Shown piece by piece: positions 8,208 through 17,095 of a stretch of 63,705 bases of DNA. The stretch lies in the NCBI RefSeq assembly GCF_011057645.1, contig NZ_JAALGE010000010.1, forward strand, positions 1 through 63,705, read 5' to 3'. Both the position numbers and the translations under genes were made by a program. This DNA is from Marisediminicola senii. GTDB lineage: Bacteria > Actinomycetota > Actinomycetes > Actinomycetales > Microbacteriaceae. Position 1 is the first letter of the stretch, and the number at the start of each line of letters is the position of its first letter. The notes under the pieces were generated by a model. It did not search any database. It was not told the DNA's origin and saw only the letters and a program-made list of their open reading frames with translations.

Positions 8208-9276
8208 GGTCGTTCTCCGTCTGGCGCAGGCGGGCGATGACGGCGTCGCGCAGTGCGGGCGGATCGATGACGAGCACTTCCGGGCCGTATCCCGCGAGCT
8301 CGTCCGCGATGATGTTGAGGTCTGAGTAGTGCAGGCGGAGGGTATCGTCTGCTGCGGTCTCGGTGCCCCTGCGCTTTCGCAGGCGGGTGGCGGCATCCGA
8401 ATCGGGCATCACCTCGACGATGGCGGTGTGGTTGTTCCAGACCTCGTCGAGTTCACGCAGGGCGATGGAGGACTGGTCGCCGCCACGGGGCGTGAACGAC
8501 GTGCCGGTCGGGATGATTTCGCTGACGATGCGGCGCAGCAGGAAGGTCTTGCGCACGCCGGTGTCTGCCTCTTCGGCGCTGAGATGCCAGCGCCCCTGGT
8601 GCTGCACGAGCGCGAGGGGCATCACGGTGCGCACGCGCGCGTCGGACTCCCCCGGCTTGAGGTAGGCGAAGCGCACCACAGAGCTGCGTTCGAGGGCGGT
8701 GCTCAGGGGTTCGAAGGCGGCGTCGCGGGAGCGCAGCTGGGTGACGTAGCCGAGCACGGGAACGTCGGCGGTGCCGCCGAGCGAACGCAGCTTGAGGAGG
8801 GCCCTGCGGGACTCGGTCGAGAGCGAACCCTCGCGCCAGACCATTGCGGCGAGGTTGAGGAGCGTGGTCTCCTCGGCGGAGAACGAGATGTCGGCCGGCA
8901 GTTCGTAGGACCCGCGCGGGATGCGGTAGCGCAGGGTCTGGTTGTTGCCGGCCTGTCCGGGCGACTCGATGGTCTCGAGGGGCACTCCGAGGTCGCGGAT
9001 GTCGTCCTTATCGCGCTCGAACTGTCGCTCGAGGTTCGCGTTCGCGCCGGAGGTCGAGTAGCGCTGGCGGTAGCCCTGCACGGTCGACAGGATCTCGCTC
9101 TTGGTGAGGCCGGTCTCGGTGGCGAGCAGGGCGAGCACGAGGCTGAACAGCCGCTCCTCGACGGGGACGCGGGGCGGGGCCGGTTCGCGCGGCGTCGGTG
9201 CGCTGGTAGGCGCACCGGAGGGCGCGGTGTCGGGTAATGGCTGGCCCGCGGGGGTCTTCTTGCGTGCTGCTGGCAC
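8200..9276 (-). CDS. pafB: PafB, WYL-domain transcriptional regulator
   Basis: This 358-residue paralogue of PafC has a longer basic, Pro-rich N-terminus (about 35 residues), a winged-helix region (TKSEILSTVQGYRQRY) and a degenerate WYL core in which RWHLSAEE replaces WYL. It is the partner of PafC in the DNA-damage-responsive activator. ATG 9276 is the only start giving the HTH region intact. Gene order FKBP-pafB-pafC-tatA-tatC-helY on one strand matches the conserved actinobacterial block. Degeneration of the WYL triplet in one subunit is common for PafB and probably does not mean loss of function. Confidence 0.88.
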   Translation of the reverse strand: MPAARKKTPAGQPLPDTAPSGAPTSAPTPREPAPPRVPVEERLFSLVLALLATETGLTKSEILSTVQGYRQRYSTSGANANLERQFERDKDDIRDLGVPLETIESPGQAGNNQTLRYRIPRGSYELPADISFSAEETTLLNLAAMVWREGSLSTESRRALLKLRSLGGTADVPVLGYVTQLRSRDAAFEPLSTALERSSVVRFAYLKPGESDARVRTVMPLALVQHQGRWHLSAEEADTGVRKTFLLRRIVSEIIPTGTSFTPRGGDQSSIALRELDEVWNNHTAIVEVMPDSDAATRLRKRRGTETAADDTLRLHYSDLNIIADELAGYGPEVLVIDPPALRDAVIARLRQTENDHG

Positions 9277-9341
9277 GATGCCGTCCTAGCGGGGTGCTGG
9301 TGGAGAGTGGAGAGCGGATCGCTCCTCGCGGGTAGCCCCGA

Positions 9342-10274
9342 TCAGGTGAGCGTTCCGAGGATGTCGATCACGTAGACGATAGTCGACGAGGCTGGAGCGG
9401 CCTCGGTACCGCCGACGTCTGCCGGGATGACGGCGACGACCTGCGACCCGACGGTCTTTCCGACGAGCACTTCGCGGAGCCCCTCGCTGATGTCGGTTCC
9501 GGCGAGGTTGAGCACGGCCGTGGAACCGGTCTCCCAGGTCGAGGAGGTGACGGCGCCGGTGTTCCAGTCGACGGCGGTGAGCTTGGCGACCAGCGCGGAA
9601 TCGTCGGTGACCTTCTCGCCGTCGCCCTTGCGCAGGGTTCCCGAGCTGAGTTCGGTCGGGGCGAGCGCGTTGGGGATGGTGATGCCCGGCGTGCCGTCGG
9701 GGGCGGTGACCACGGCGGGGAGGTCGCCGTCGACGGCCTGGAACGAGCCATCGGCCCGGGCGTCGAAGGCGTCGAGCACGTCGATCACGTAGACGACGGA
9801 ATCGTCGGTCGACGCCTGCCCCTGGTCGCCGACGTTCGCCTGGGCCGACGCGGTCACCGCGACGCGGGAACCGACCGTGACGCATTCGAGCGCATTGCCG
9901 AGGGCGGGAAGGCCGCTATCCCCGACGGTGAAGAGGCTGCCCGCGTCCTCGGCGTAGGAGGTCTGCTGGATGACGGTGCCGTCGGTGCCGTTGAGGATCG
10001 TCGCCTCGATGAGCACGGGCTGCCCGGTCTCCAGTTCGTCGCCGTCGCCCGCCTCGATGACGGATACCTGCACGCCGTCGCTGACCAGGGGTACCGGGAA
10101 GGTGACCTCGGGTGCTGCACCGAAGTCGGTGTCGGTCTCGACGGTGTCGGATGCCGACCCGCTCGTGATGCCGGACGGGCAGTCGACCTCGACCTCTTCG
10201 TTAATCCCGCCGGAACACGCGGTGAGGGTGGCCAGGACGCTGGCGGTGACAATCAGCGCGGACAGTCTGCGCAC
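9342..10274 (-). CDS. FKBP-type peptidyl-prolyl isomerase-like lipoprotein, two domains
   Basis: The 310-residue protein starts with a lipoprotein signal peptide: RR, hydrophobic core, and lipobox LTAC with lipidated C near residue 20. Two successive FKBP-like domains follow (about 60-185 and 195-310). Each has the late GSRVAV or GSQVVAVIPA strand and ends in VVYVIDVL or IVYVIDIL. Such proteins usually assist folding on the outer membrane face in actinobacteria. Several active-site aromatic residues look replaced, so catalysis is uncertain. GTG 10274 was chosen because it begins directly at the signal peptide with an AGAGG Shine-Dalgarno 5 bp upstream. Longer in-frame starts read through a 15-bp tandem repeat. 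Confidence 0.8.
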   Translation of the reverse strand: MRRLSALIVTASVLATLTACSGGINEEVEVDCPSGITSGSASDTVETDTDFGAAPEVTFPVPLVSDGVQVSVIEAGDGDELETGQPVLIEATILNGTDGTVIQQTSYAEDAGSLFTVGDSGLPALGNALECVTVGSRVAVTASAQANVGDQGQASTDDSVVYVIDVLDAFDARADGSFQAVDGDLPAVVTAPDGTPGITIPNALAPTELSSGTLRKGDGEKVTDDSALVAKLTAVDWNTGAVTSSTWETGSTAVLNLAGTDISEGLREVLVGKTVGSQVVAVIPADVGGTEAAPASSTIVYVIDILGTLT

Positions 10275-10290
10275 GGAGGCCTCTTCTCGG

Positions 10291-10330
10291 TACTGCGGGT
10301 TTCGGTGCTGCGGGTTTCGGTGCTGCGGGG
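10291..10330. repeat. 15-bp tandem repeat between FKBP gene and trmI
   Basis: Two near-identical 15-bp units (10291-10305 and 10306-10320, differing at one base) and a partial third (10321-10330) lie just upstream of the FKBP gene, in the short gap to trmI. This is the position where proteasome and pupylation genes sit in many actinobacteria. Confidence 0.9.
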
Positions 10331-10353
10331 TGGCGCGGAACGACTGGCCAATT

Positions 10354-11421
10354 CTAGGTGGCTGGTGCGCCCGCGTCCGGCTCGTCGGCGCCCGGCGCGT
10401 TGGCCCCCGGTACGTTCGCCTCGGCGGCCATGGCACGGTCGGCCGATGCCCGGGCGGCGCGGGCGGCCTTGCGCAGCCGCTTGTCGGTCGCGGTGCGCTC
10501 GCCGAGAGCGCCGGGGGTCCAGGCCTCGACGTCGTCGTCGCTGAAGTCGGTCTTCGACGCGCGACGCTTGAGCTGCGGCAGCACGGTGTCCGGCGCGAGC
10601 CGGCGGGCGGTCATCAGGAACCCGGTGTGGGCGACCATGCGATGGTCGGGGCGCACGGCGAGGCCCTCGACGTGCCAGCCGCGCACGATGGTCTCCGAGG
10701 AGTCGGGCTCGGTGAACTCGCCGGTGGCGCGGATCGCCTCGGCGACGCGCGACAGCTGGGTGACCGTGGCGATGTAGCAGATGAGTACGCCACCGGGAGT
10801 GAGGGCGTCGGCGACGTCGTCGATGCACTCCCACGGGGCGAGCATGTCGAGGATGACACGGTCGACGGACCCGGGGGCGACGGCGGTGGGCAGCTCCTCG
10901 ACGAGGTCGCCGACGGTGACCGACCAGTTGCGGGGCTCGGCTCCCAGGAACGCCGTGACGTTGCCGGTGGCGACATCGGCGAATTCCTGGCGGCGTTCGA
11001 AGGAGTGCAGGCGCCCGGTCGGTCCGATCGCGCGCAGCAGCCACAGGGCGAGGGCGCCTGAGCCGACACCCGCCTCGACGACCGTCGCGCCGGGGAACAT
11101 GTCGCCGAGCGCGAGGATCTGCGCGGCATCCTTCGGGTAGATGATGGCGGCGCCGCGGGGCATCGACATGACGAAGTCGCTGAGCAGCGGGCGCAGCGCC
11201 AGGTACTCGTCGCCGGTGGTGCCGAGCACGACCGAGGCGTCGGGCCTGCCGATGACGGAGTCGTGCTCTACTCCCCCGCGGTGGGTGTGGAAGATCTCGC
11301 CGTGCTCGAGCGTGATGGTGTTGAGGCGGCCCTTGGGGCCGGTGAGCTGCACGCGGTCGCCGCCGCGGAACGGGCCGCTCTGGCGGCGGAAGGCGTCGGG
11401 CGCGGCAGTATCGGCGCTCAT
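10354..11421 (-). CDS. trmI: tRNA (adenine-58-N1)-methyltransferase TrmI
   Basis: The 355-residue protein has an N-terminal beta domain (GPFRGGDRVQLTGPKGR) and a class I methyltransferase fold with SAM loop VEAGVGSGALALWLL. It also has the family tract VDRVILDMLAPWE and YIATVTQL. It methylates A58 in the tRNA T loop. The family core ends near residue 285. The last 70 residues are Ala-rich and low in complexity (ending ANAPGADEPDAGAPAT) and probably disordered. ATG 11421 overlaps the HAD gene stop as ATGA. In M. tuberculosis the homologue Rv2118c also lies near PAC2, mshC and uppP genes, so the synteny is old. Confidence 0.93.
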   Translation of the reverse strand: MSADTAAPDAFRRQSGPFRGGDRVQLTGPKGRLNTITLEHGEIFHTHRGGVEHDSVIGRPDASVVLGTTGDEYLALRPLLSDFVMSMPRGAAIIYPKDAAQILALGDMFPGATVVEAGVGSGALALWLLRAIGPTGRLHSFERRQEFADVATGNVTAFLGAEPRNWSVTVGDLVEELPTAVAPGSVDRVILDMLAPWECIDDVADALTPGGVLICYIATVTQLSRVAEAIRATGEFTEPDSSETIVRGWHVEGLAVRPDHRMVAHTGFLMTARRLAPDTVLPQLKRRASKTDFSDDDVEAWTPGALGERTATDKRLRKAARAARASADRAMAAEANVPGANAPGADEPDAGAPAT

Positions 11422-12137
11422 CGGGCGATCCCGGCGGTGGCGTTCGCGACGTGGGCGGTGAACAGCGACGCGATGTCGGCCAGGGTCTTGCCCTCGAGGC
11501 CCGGCCACAGCGTGTGGCGGTCGCTCGCCGGGAGGGTGGAGTGCAGCGGAATGGCGATGGTCATGGCCCCGGATGCCTCGGCAGACGCGACGCCGGGAAC
11601 CGAGTCCTCGATCGCGACGCATCGCACGATATCCACCCCGAGCAGCTCGGCGGCGTGCAGGTAGGGGGCGGGGTCTGGCTTGGCCGCGGAGACGTCGTCG
11701 CCTCCGACGATCACGTCGAACGCCGCGAACCCGATGGCGTCGGCGACGGTCTGGGCCATGCGGTGCACCGACATCGTGACCATCGCGGTCGGTACGCCGG
11801 CCGCCTTGAGTTCGGCGAGGAGTTCGCGGGCTCCCGGGCGCCATGGCACCTCGACGGCGACCTGCTCGAGTACCCGCGTGGTCATCCAGTCCACGATCTC
11901 GTCGGCGGAGAGCGCGACTCCCTTGGACTGGAAGGTGGCCGCGGCATCCCACAGCCCCATTCCGACGACGCCCATGGCATCGTCGTGCGTCCAGGTGCCG
12001 CCGTGCGATTCGATGAGCTCGGTCTCGGCCATCATCCAGTAGGGCTCGGTGTCGACGAGGGTGCCGTCCATGTCCCAGAGCACTGCTGCGGGGGCGTTTG
12101 CGGGAGGGGTGGTCGGGGCGCTGCTGTCGGAAGTCAC
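11418..12137 (-). CDS. HAD-family phosphatase (beta-phosphoglucomutase-like subfamily)
   Basis: The 239-residue HAD hydrolase shows motif I WDMDGTLVDTE near residue 20, motif II VTMS, a conserved Lys in AAKPDPAPY and motif IV IEDSVPGVASAEA. The helical cap after motif I and the KPDP signature place it with the phosphatase/phosphoglucomutase group. The substrate is a small phosphorylated metabolite that cannot be specified. GTG 12137 starts in front of a short disordered leader; upstream in-frame codons belong to the antisense of the PAC2 gene. It is coupled to trmI by ATGA and diverges from PAC2. Confidence 0.85.
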   Translation of the reverse strand: MTSDSSAPTTPPANAPAAVLWDMDGTLVDTEPYWMMAETELIESHGGTWTHDDAMGVVGMGLWDAAATFQSKGVALSADEIVDWMTTRVLEQVAVEVPWRPGARELLAELKAAGVPTAMVTMSVHRMAQTVADAIGFAAFDVIVGGDDVSAAKPDPAPYLHAAELLGVDIVRCVAIEDSVPGVASAEASGAMTIAIPLHSTLPASDRHTLWPGLEGKTLADIASLFTAHVANATAGIAR

Positions 12138-12154
12138 GATGCCCCATAGTACCG

Positions 12155-12246
12155 GGGGCGCACTCGGCGCCCCGCGGGCCGGGCAGGGGGCGGTGCGGCT
12201 GGGTTCTATCCTTGAGGGATAGCTTGGAGCTGGACCAGTTCGGTCC
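12155..12246. promoter_or_regulatory. Three successive small inverted repeats upstream of PAC2 gene
   Basis: The 126-bp divergent gap holds three hairpins, each with a 5-nt loop: 12155-12173 (7-bp arms GGGGCGC/GCGCCCC), 12206-12222 (CTATCC/GGATAG) and 12232-12246 (GGACC/GGTCC). TATCCT at 12207-12212 could also be a -10 element. The last two would lie in the 5' leader of the PAC2 mRNA, just before the GGAGGA ribosome site at 12254. Function is unknown. Confidence 0.45.
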
Positions 12247-12263
12247 GGCAAGCGGAGGACTTT

Positions 12264-13322
12264 GTGGCTGACAGCTCGGAAACCTTGAAGGGACGACTTC
12301 TCGTCGTCGCATTCGAGGGATGGAATGACGCGGGAGAAGCGGCGAGCGGTGCGGTTCGCACCCTGAAGCAGCTGCTCGACCTGTATCCGATCGCCGAGGT
12401 GGAGTCGGAGGACTACTTCGACTACCAGTTCAACCGCCCGACCGTGACGTCGGATGATGACGGCAACCGGCTGCTGGTCTGGCCGTCCGTGACGATCTAT
12501 GGTCCGACCTCGGTGCTCGGGCAGGGCAGGGCCGGGCAGGTCGGGCAGGTCGAGGTCGAGGTCGAGGCCGAGCAAACCGGTCAGGTCGAAGCACCGATCA
12601 TGGATGCCTCGAGCCCGGCCGGGCCCGCGGTCGGCGACGGTTCGTCGGCGAACATCGCCGCCGACGCGCAACTGTCGATGAGCGCGGCCAACAACGCCAA
12701 CATCTACCTCATGCTGGGCACCGAGCCGTCGCGCGGCTGGAAGAGCTTTACCGCCGAGATTCTCGCGACCGTGCAGGAGACTAACGTCTCGGCCATCGTG
12801 ATGCTCGGTGCGATGCTCGCCGACGTTCCGCACACCCGGCCGATCTCGGTGTTCGTCAGTTCGGAGAACGAGCAGATGCGCTCCCGCCTCGGCGTCGAGC
12901 GCAGCTCGTACGAGGGCCCGGTGGGCATCCTCTCGGTGCTCGGGGAGGCCGCCGAGAAGGCCGGCATTCCGACCCTGTCGATCTGGGCGTCGGTTCCGCA
13001 CTACGTGCACAACGCGCCGTCGCCCAAGGCGACCCTCGCGCTCATCGACAAGCTCGAGGAGATCATCGACGTCGTCATCCCCCGCGGAGACCTCGTCGAC
13101 GACGCCGCCACCTGGGAGAGCGGTATCGACGCCCTCGCCAGCGAGGACGAAGACATGTCGAACTACATCGAGCAGCTCGAGCAGGCCCGCGACACCGTCG
13201 ACTCTCCCGAGGCGAGCGGCGAGGCCATCGCGCAGGAATTCGAGAAGTACCTGCGCCGCGGCGAGGAGAAGCCCGACTCGGGTGGCTCCGCCGGCGACGA
13301 GCCGTGGCGGCCCAAGGAGTAG
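12264..13322 (+). CDS. PAC2-family protein with low-complexity insertion
   Basis: The 352-residue protein begins LLVVAFEGWNDAGEAAS, the hallmark of the PAC2 (proteasome-assembly-chaperone-like) family widespread in actinobacteria. It continues with YLMLGTEPSRGWKSF, IVMLGAMLADVPHTRPISV and WASVPHYV. Its function is unknown even in well-studied relatives. GTG 12264 has GGAGGA 5 bp upstream. Between VTIYGPTS and NANIYLMLGTEPS there is an extra segment of about 60 residues (about 84-145) made of Gly-Gln-Val and Glu-Val repeats followed by a small-residue stretch. It is encoded by tandem GGGCAG/GGTCGA repeats. The flanking family sequence is intact and in frame. Confidence 0.85.
   Translation: MADSSETLKGRLLVVAFEGWNDAGEAASGAVRTLKQLLDLYPIAEVESEDYFDYQFNRPTVTSDDDGNRLLVWPSVTIYGPTSVLGQGRAGQVGQVEVEVEAEQTGQVEAPIMDASSPAGPAVGDGSSANIAADAQLSMSAANNANIYLMLGTEPSRGWKSFTAEILATVQETNVSAIVMLGAMLADVPHTRPISVFVSSENEQMRSRLGVERSSYEGPVGILSVLGEAAEKAGIPTLSIWASVPHYVHNAPSPKATLALIDKLEEIIDVVIPRGDLVDDAATWESGIDALASEDEDMSNYIEQLEQARDTVDSPEASGEAIAQEFEKYLRRGEEKPDSGGSAGDEPWRPKE
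12519..12570. repeat. In-frame GGGCAG(G)/GAGGTC simple repeat inside PAC2 gene
   Basis: Repeated GGGCAGG units pass into four GGTCGAG-type units and stay in frame, giving a run of Gly-Gln-Val then Glu-Val pairs. This is the start of the insertion in the PAC2 protein and looks like recent slippage-derived sequence. Confidence 0.85.
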
Positions 13323-13391
13323 ATGGAGCCGGGCTGGCTGCGCTCGCCGCGGACGTGCGGGCGGCCCGCAGCCTCCGCGCCGGCGATACGG

Positions 13392-14678
13392 CTAGCGCAG
13401 GCGGATGCCGAGCAGCGCGTCGATCGCGGTGACGGCGGCCGCGGTGGCGGGGCATGCGGCAGCGATGGCGGCGTCCACGACCGCGAGGGCGGCCGGGGTG
13501 TCGAGGTCGTCGGCCACCGCGGTGCGCAGGGCGTCGACCACGGGGTCTGGTGCGTCGGAGCCTGCGGTGGCGGGCGCCGCGGCATCCACCTCGGTCGATC
13601 CTGTGGATGCTGCTGCCCAGGCGGTCCAGCGCTCGAGGCGGGCGGTGGCGGAGACGAGGGTGTCGGCCGTCCATTCCCAGTCGGTGCGGTAGTGGTGGTC
13701 GAGCAGGGCGAGGCGGATGCTGCGAGGGTCGACTCCCCGCGCGGTGAGCTGTGATACCAGCACGAGGTTGCCGAGCGACTTGCTCATCTTCTCGCCCTGG
13801 TAGGCGACCATTCCGGCGTGGGCGTAGATGTCGGCGAACGGCTCGCCCGTGATCGACGACGCGTGGCCGGCGCTGAACTCGTGGTGGGGGAAGATCAGGT
13901 CGGATCCGCCGGCCTGCACGGTGATCGGCGACGCGAGCCGGTTGATGGCGATGACGGAGCACTCGATGTGCCAGCCGGGGCGGCCGCGCCCGACGCGGGA
14001 TTCCCAGGCCGGTTCGCCGACGCGGGCGGCACGCCACAGCAGCGGGTCGAGGGGGTCGCGCTTGCCGGGGCGGCCAGGGTCTCCCCCGCGCTGCCGGGAG
14101 AGCGCGAGCATGGTGTCGCGGTCGAGGCCGCTCTCGAGGCCGAGGTGCCACGGGCCGGTCTCGGCGGCGCGGGCGCTGTCGAAGTAGAGGTCGTTGTTGC
14201 CATCGACCGAATCGTCAGTCGCGACCTCGTAGGCGGTGCCGTGACTGACCAGGGTCTCGACGGCATTGCTGATCTCGGTGATGACATCGGTCACGGCGAC
14301 GTAGTGGTCGGGCGGCCGGATGCCCAGCGCGGTCATGTCGGAGCGGAACAGGTCGGTCTGCGATGCGGCGAGCTCGCGCCAGTCGACGCCGGTCGCGGTG
14401 GCGCGTTCGAGCAGTGGGTCGTCCACATCGGTGGTGTTCTGCACGTATTCGACGCCGACGCCGGCGTCGAGCCAGGCGCGAACCAGGGTGTCGAAGGCCA
14501 GGTAGGTGGCAGCGTGGCCGATGTGGGTGGCGTCGTAGGGGGTGATTCCGCAGACATAGAGGGATGCGACGCCGTGCGACGATGCGGAACGCAACTCACC
14601 GGTGGCGGTGTCGTGCAGCATCGGAACGGGGCCGGTACCCGGGACCAGCGGAATCTCGGGCATGCTCCACGATTTCAC
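13392..14678 (-). CDS. mshC: L-cysteine:1D-myo-inositol 2-amino-2-deoxy-D-glucopyranoside ligase
   Basis: The 428-residue class I aaRS-like enzyme begins MKSWSMPEIP (GTG start). It has YVCGITPYDATHIGHA with the zinc-binding Cys and HIGH-type motif, the second Cys in WHIECS, and EKMSKSLGN. MshC joins cysteine to GlcN-inositol in mycothiol biosynthesis, the main low-molecular-weight thiol of actinobacteria. It differs from cysteinyl-tRNA synthetase by lacking the anticodon-binding tail; the last 80 residues here are short and Ala-rich. It converges with the PAC2 gene across 69 bp, which I see as mostly GC-rich filler with a small GCGGGC/GCCCGC hairpin. The synteny PAC2-mshC-uppP is shared with mycobacteria. 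Confidence 0.93.
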   Translation of the reverse strand: MKSWSMPEIPLVPGTGPVPMLHDTATGELRSASSHGVASLYVCGITPYDATHIGHAATYLAFDTLVRAWLDAGVGVEYVQNTTDVDDPLLERATATGVDWRELAASQTDLFRSDMTALGIRPPDHYVAVTDVITEISNAVETLVSHGTAYEVATDDSVDGNNDLYFDSARAAETGPWHLGLESGLDRDTMLALSRQRGGDPGRPGKRDPLDPLLWRAARVGEPAWESRVGRGRPGWHIECSVIAINRLASPITVQAGGSDLIFPHHEFSAGHASSITGEPFADIYAHAGMVAYQGEKMSKSLGNLVLVSQLTARGVDPRSIRLALLDHHYRTDWEWTADTLVSATARLERWTAWAAASTGSTEVDAAAPATAGSDAPDPVVDALRTAVADDLDTPAALAVVDAAIAAACPATAAAVTAIDALLGIRLR

Positions 14679-14766
14679 TCGTTAAGGGTACGTCGCGTAG
14701 CTGGGGGCTCCGACCATGGTGGTTCGGCGCCCGGGCGGTGCCTGGTGGTTCTGCGCCGCTCGTCGC

Positions 14767-15609
14767 CTACAGCGGGTCGAGCACACCCGTGGCGAGCAGC
14801 ACGAGCAGTACGCTGCCGAGGACGAGGCGGTAGATCACGAACGGCATGAACGACTTGGTCTTGATGTACTGCATGAGGAACGCGATGACCGCAAGCCCGA
14901 CGCCGAACGCGACCACGGTGGCGACCCCGGTCTCGAGGTAGCTGAACGGGGTGTCGACCTCGGGCTCGGTGATGCTGTTGTAGAGCTCGTAGAACCCGCT
15001 GCCGAAGACCGCGGGCACCGCGAGCAGGAAGGCGTACTGCGCGGCCGCCGGGCGTTCGTAGCCGAGGGCGCGGCCCATGGTGGTGGTGGCGCCGGAGCGC
15101 GAGACGCCGGGGATCAGGGCGAGCGTCTGGGCGAGGCCGTAGAGGATGCCGTCTCGGTAGGTGATGTCGTCGAGCTTCTTGTCGCGGCGCCCGAGCTGGT
15201 CGGCTATCCCCAAAATGATGCCGAACACGATGAGCACGATGGCGACGAGCCACAGCGACCGGAACGCGCCGCGGATGGTCTCCTGCAGGAAGAATCCGGC
15301 GAGCACGATCGGAACGGTGCCGATGATGATGAGCCAGCCCATGCGCACGTCGGCGTCGTTCTTGGCGATGCCCGACGTCGGCGTGAAGTGGCGGAACCAC
15401 TTGCCGATGATGCGCGTGATGTCGCCCCAGAAGTACACCAGCACGGCGGCCTCGGTACCGAGCTGCGTGATGGCGGTGAAGGTCGCGCCGGGGTCGGTGG
15501 CCGACGGCAGGATCTCGCCCGCGATGCGCAGGTGCGCGCTCGACGAGACGGGGAGGAACTCGGTCAGCCCCTGGAGGATGCCCAGGATGATCGCTTCGAT
15601 AAAGCTCAC
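14767..15609 (-). CDS. uppP: Undecaprenyl-diphosphatase UppP/BacA
   Basis: The 280-residue membrane protein has the signature GILQGLTEFLPVSSSAHL near residue 12 and the second motif PGVSRSGATTTMGRALG, together holding the catalytic Glu, Ser and Arg residues. About eight membrane segments are visible. It dephosphorylates undecaprenyl diphosphate to recycle the lipid carrier for peptidoglycan and other envelope polymers, and confers bacitracin tolerance when abundant. It sits 46 bp downstream of the M20 peptidase gene (minus strand) and 88 bp before mshC, so the three may share a transcript. Confidence 0.95.
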   Translation of the reverse strand: MSFIEAIILGILQGLTEFLPVSSSAHLRIAGEILPSATDPGATFTAITQLGTEAAVLVYFWGDITRIIGKWFRHFTPTSGIAKNDADVRMGWLIIIGTVPIVLAGFFLQETIRGAFRSLWLVAIVLIVFGIILGIADQLGRRDKKLDDITYRDGILYGLAQTLALIPGVSRSGATTTMGRALGYERPAAAQYAFLLAVPAVFGSGFYELYNSITEPEVDTPFSYLETGVATVVAFGVGLAVIAFLMQYIKTKSFMPFVIYRLVLGSVLLVLLATGVLDPL

Positions 15610-15655
15610 GCGGTATTGCCGTTCTGGTTAGTGGAGCAGAGGTTCGCGCGTGGTT

Positions 15656-16972
15656 CTAGTACTCGAGCAGCAGGTCGCGCAGCACGGTGCGCCCGAAGGC
15701 GAGCGCGTCGAGCGGCACGCGCTCGTCGACCCCGTGGAACATGCCGGGGAAGTCGAGGTCGGCCGGCAGCTTGAGCGGTGCGAACCCGTATCCCTTGATG
15801 CCAAGCAGCGAGAGCGCCTTGTTGTCGGTGCCGCCACTGAGCATGTACGGCAGCACGGGGGCGCCGGGGTCGTGCCGGTTCAGCATCCCGGTGATCGCGT
15901 CGACGAGCGGGCCGTCGAAGCCGTTCTCGAGTCCGATGTCGCGGTGCAGCACCTGGATCTCGATATCGGGGCCGATCAGCTCGCGGACTTCAGCGAGCAC
16001 CTCGTCTTCCCTGCCAGGCAGGGTGCGGATGTCGATGAGTGCCTCGGCGGTGTCGGGGATCACGTTGTGCTTGTACCCGGCGGTCAGCTTCGTCGGGTTC
16101 GTCGTGTTGCGCAGCGATGCGCGGATGAAGCTGCCGGGTGATCCGGTGGCGATCGCGAGTTCATCCATTCCGACGACCTCGGGGTCCTTGTCGAGCAGGC
16201 GCGCGAGCTCGGCCATGAGCGCCCTCGTGGTGTCGGTGAGGTGGATGGGCCACTGGCGGCGGCCGAGGATGGCGACCGCTTCGGCGAGCTTGGTGACGGC
16301 GTTGTTCTCGATCACGCGCGAGCCGTGCGCGGCGGTGCCGCGGGCGATGAGCTTGATCCAGACCAGGGCCTTCTCGCCGGTCTGCAGCAGGTAGGAGCGC
16401 TGGCCGCCGAGGGTGATGGAGTAGCCGCCGACCTCGCTGATCGCCTCGGTGGCGCCGGCGAAGACCTCGGGGTGGTTGTCGACCATGTAGTGCGAGCCGA
16501 ACACTCCCCCGTTCTCCTCGTCTGAGAAGAACGCGACGATGAGGTCGCGGGCGGGCTGCTGGCCGGAGGTGAGGATGTCCTGGACGGCGGTGATGATCAT
16601 CGCGTCCATGTCCTTCATGTCGACAGCTCCTCGGCCCCAGAGCATGCCGTCCTTGATCTCGCCGGCGAACGGGTCGACGCTCCAGTTGGCCGGGTCGGCC
16701 GGCACGACGTCGGTGTGACCGTGCAGCACGAGGGCGCCGGTGTCGGACGGTGCGCGGCCCTCGATGCGGGCGATGACCGAGGTGCGGCCGGGGGCGGCGT
16801 CGAAGTACTGGGTCTTCAGCCCCAGCGCCTCGAGCTTCGCGCCGAGGTATTCGGCCGCCTCGGTCTCGCTCTTCGCGTTGCCCTCTCCGTAGTTCGTAGT
16901 GTCGAAGCGGATGAGGTCACGCGCGATCGCTGCGGTCTCCTCGAGGGGCGGGGTCTGCTGTTCTGACGTCAC
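15656..16972 (-). CDS. M20/M25/M40 family zinc metallopeptidase
   Basis: The 438-residue protein has the full metal ligand set of the family: LHGHTDVVP, GRGAVDMKD, SDEENGG and a C-terminal HGVDERVP, with the dimerisation domain between about residues 195 and 310. Relatives are dipeptidases or aminoacylases acting on small peptides in the cytoplasm; the exact substrate is unknown. GTG 16972 gives VTSEQQTPPLEE as the start, matching relatives. The longer open frame upstream is GC-driven and reads through the promoter region of tRNA-Leu on the other strand. Confidence 0.87.
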   Translation of the reverse strand: MTSEQQTPPLEETAAIARDLIRFDTTNYGEGNAKSETEAAEYLGAKLEALGLKTQYFDAAPGRTSVIARIEGRAPSDTGALVLHGHTDVVPADPANWSVDPFAGEIKDGMLWGRGAVDMKDMDAMIITAVQDILTSGQQPARDLIVAFFSDEENGGVFGSHYMVDNHPEVFAGATEAISEVGGYSITLGGQRSYLLQTGEKALVWIKLIARGTAAHGSRVIENNAVTKLAEAVAILGRRQWPIHLTDTTRALMAELARLLDKDPEVVGMDELAIATGSPGSFIRASLRNTTNPTKLTAGYKHNVIPDTAEALIDIRTLPGREDEVLAEVRELIGPDIEIQVLHRDIGLENGFDGPLVDAITGMLNRHDPGAPVLPYMLSGGTDNKALSLLGIKGYGFAPLKLPADLDFPGMFHGVDERVPLDALAFGRTVLRDLLLEY

Positions 16973-17095
16973 GCGTTCAACCGTACCGGGAGGCGCGGCA
17001 TCCACTGGCCTGTGCCATCGGGGGCGCTCGCCGTGTCGTCGCGTGGTGCTTCGGGTGGGCGACGCGGGTCGGATTGGCCTGATTGCGGGGTGGAT

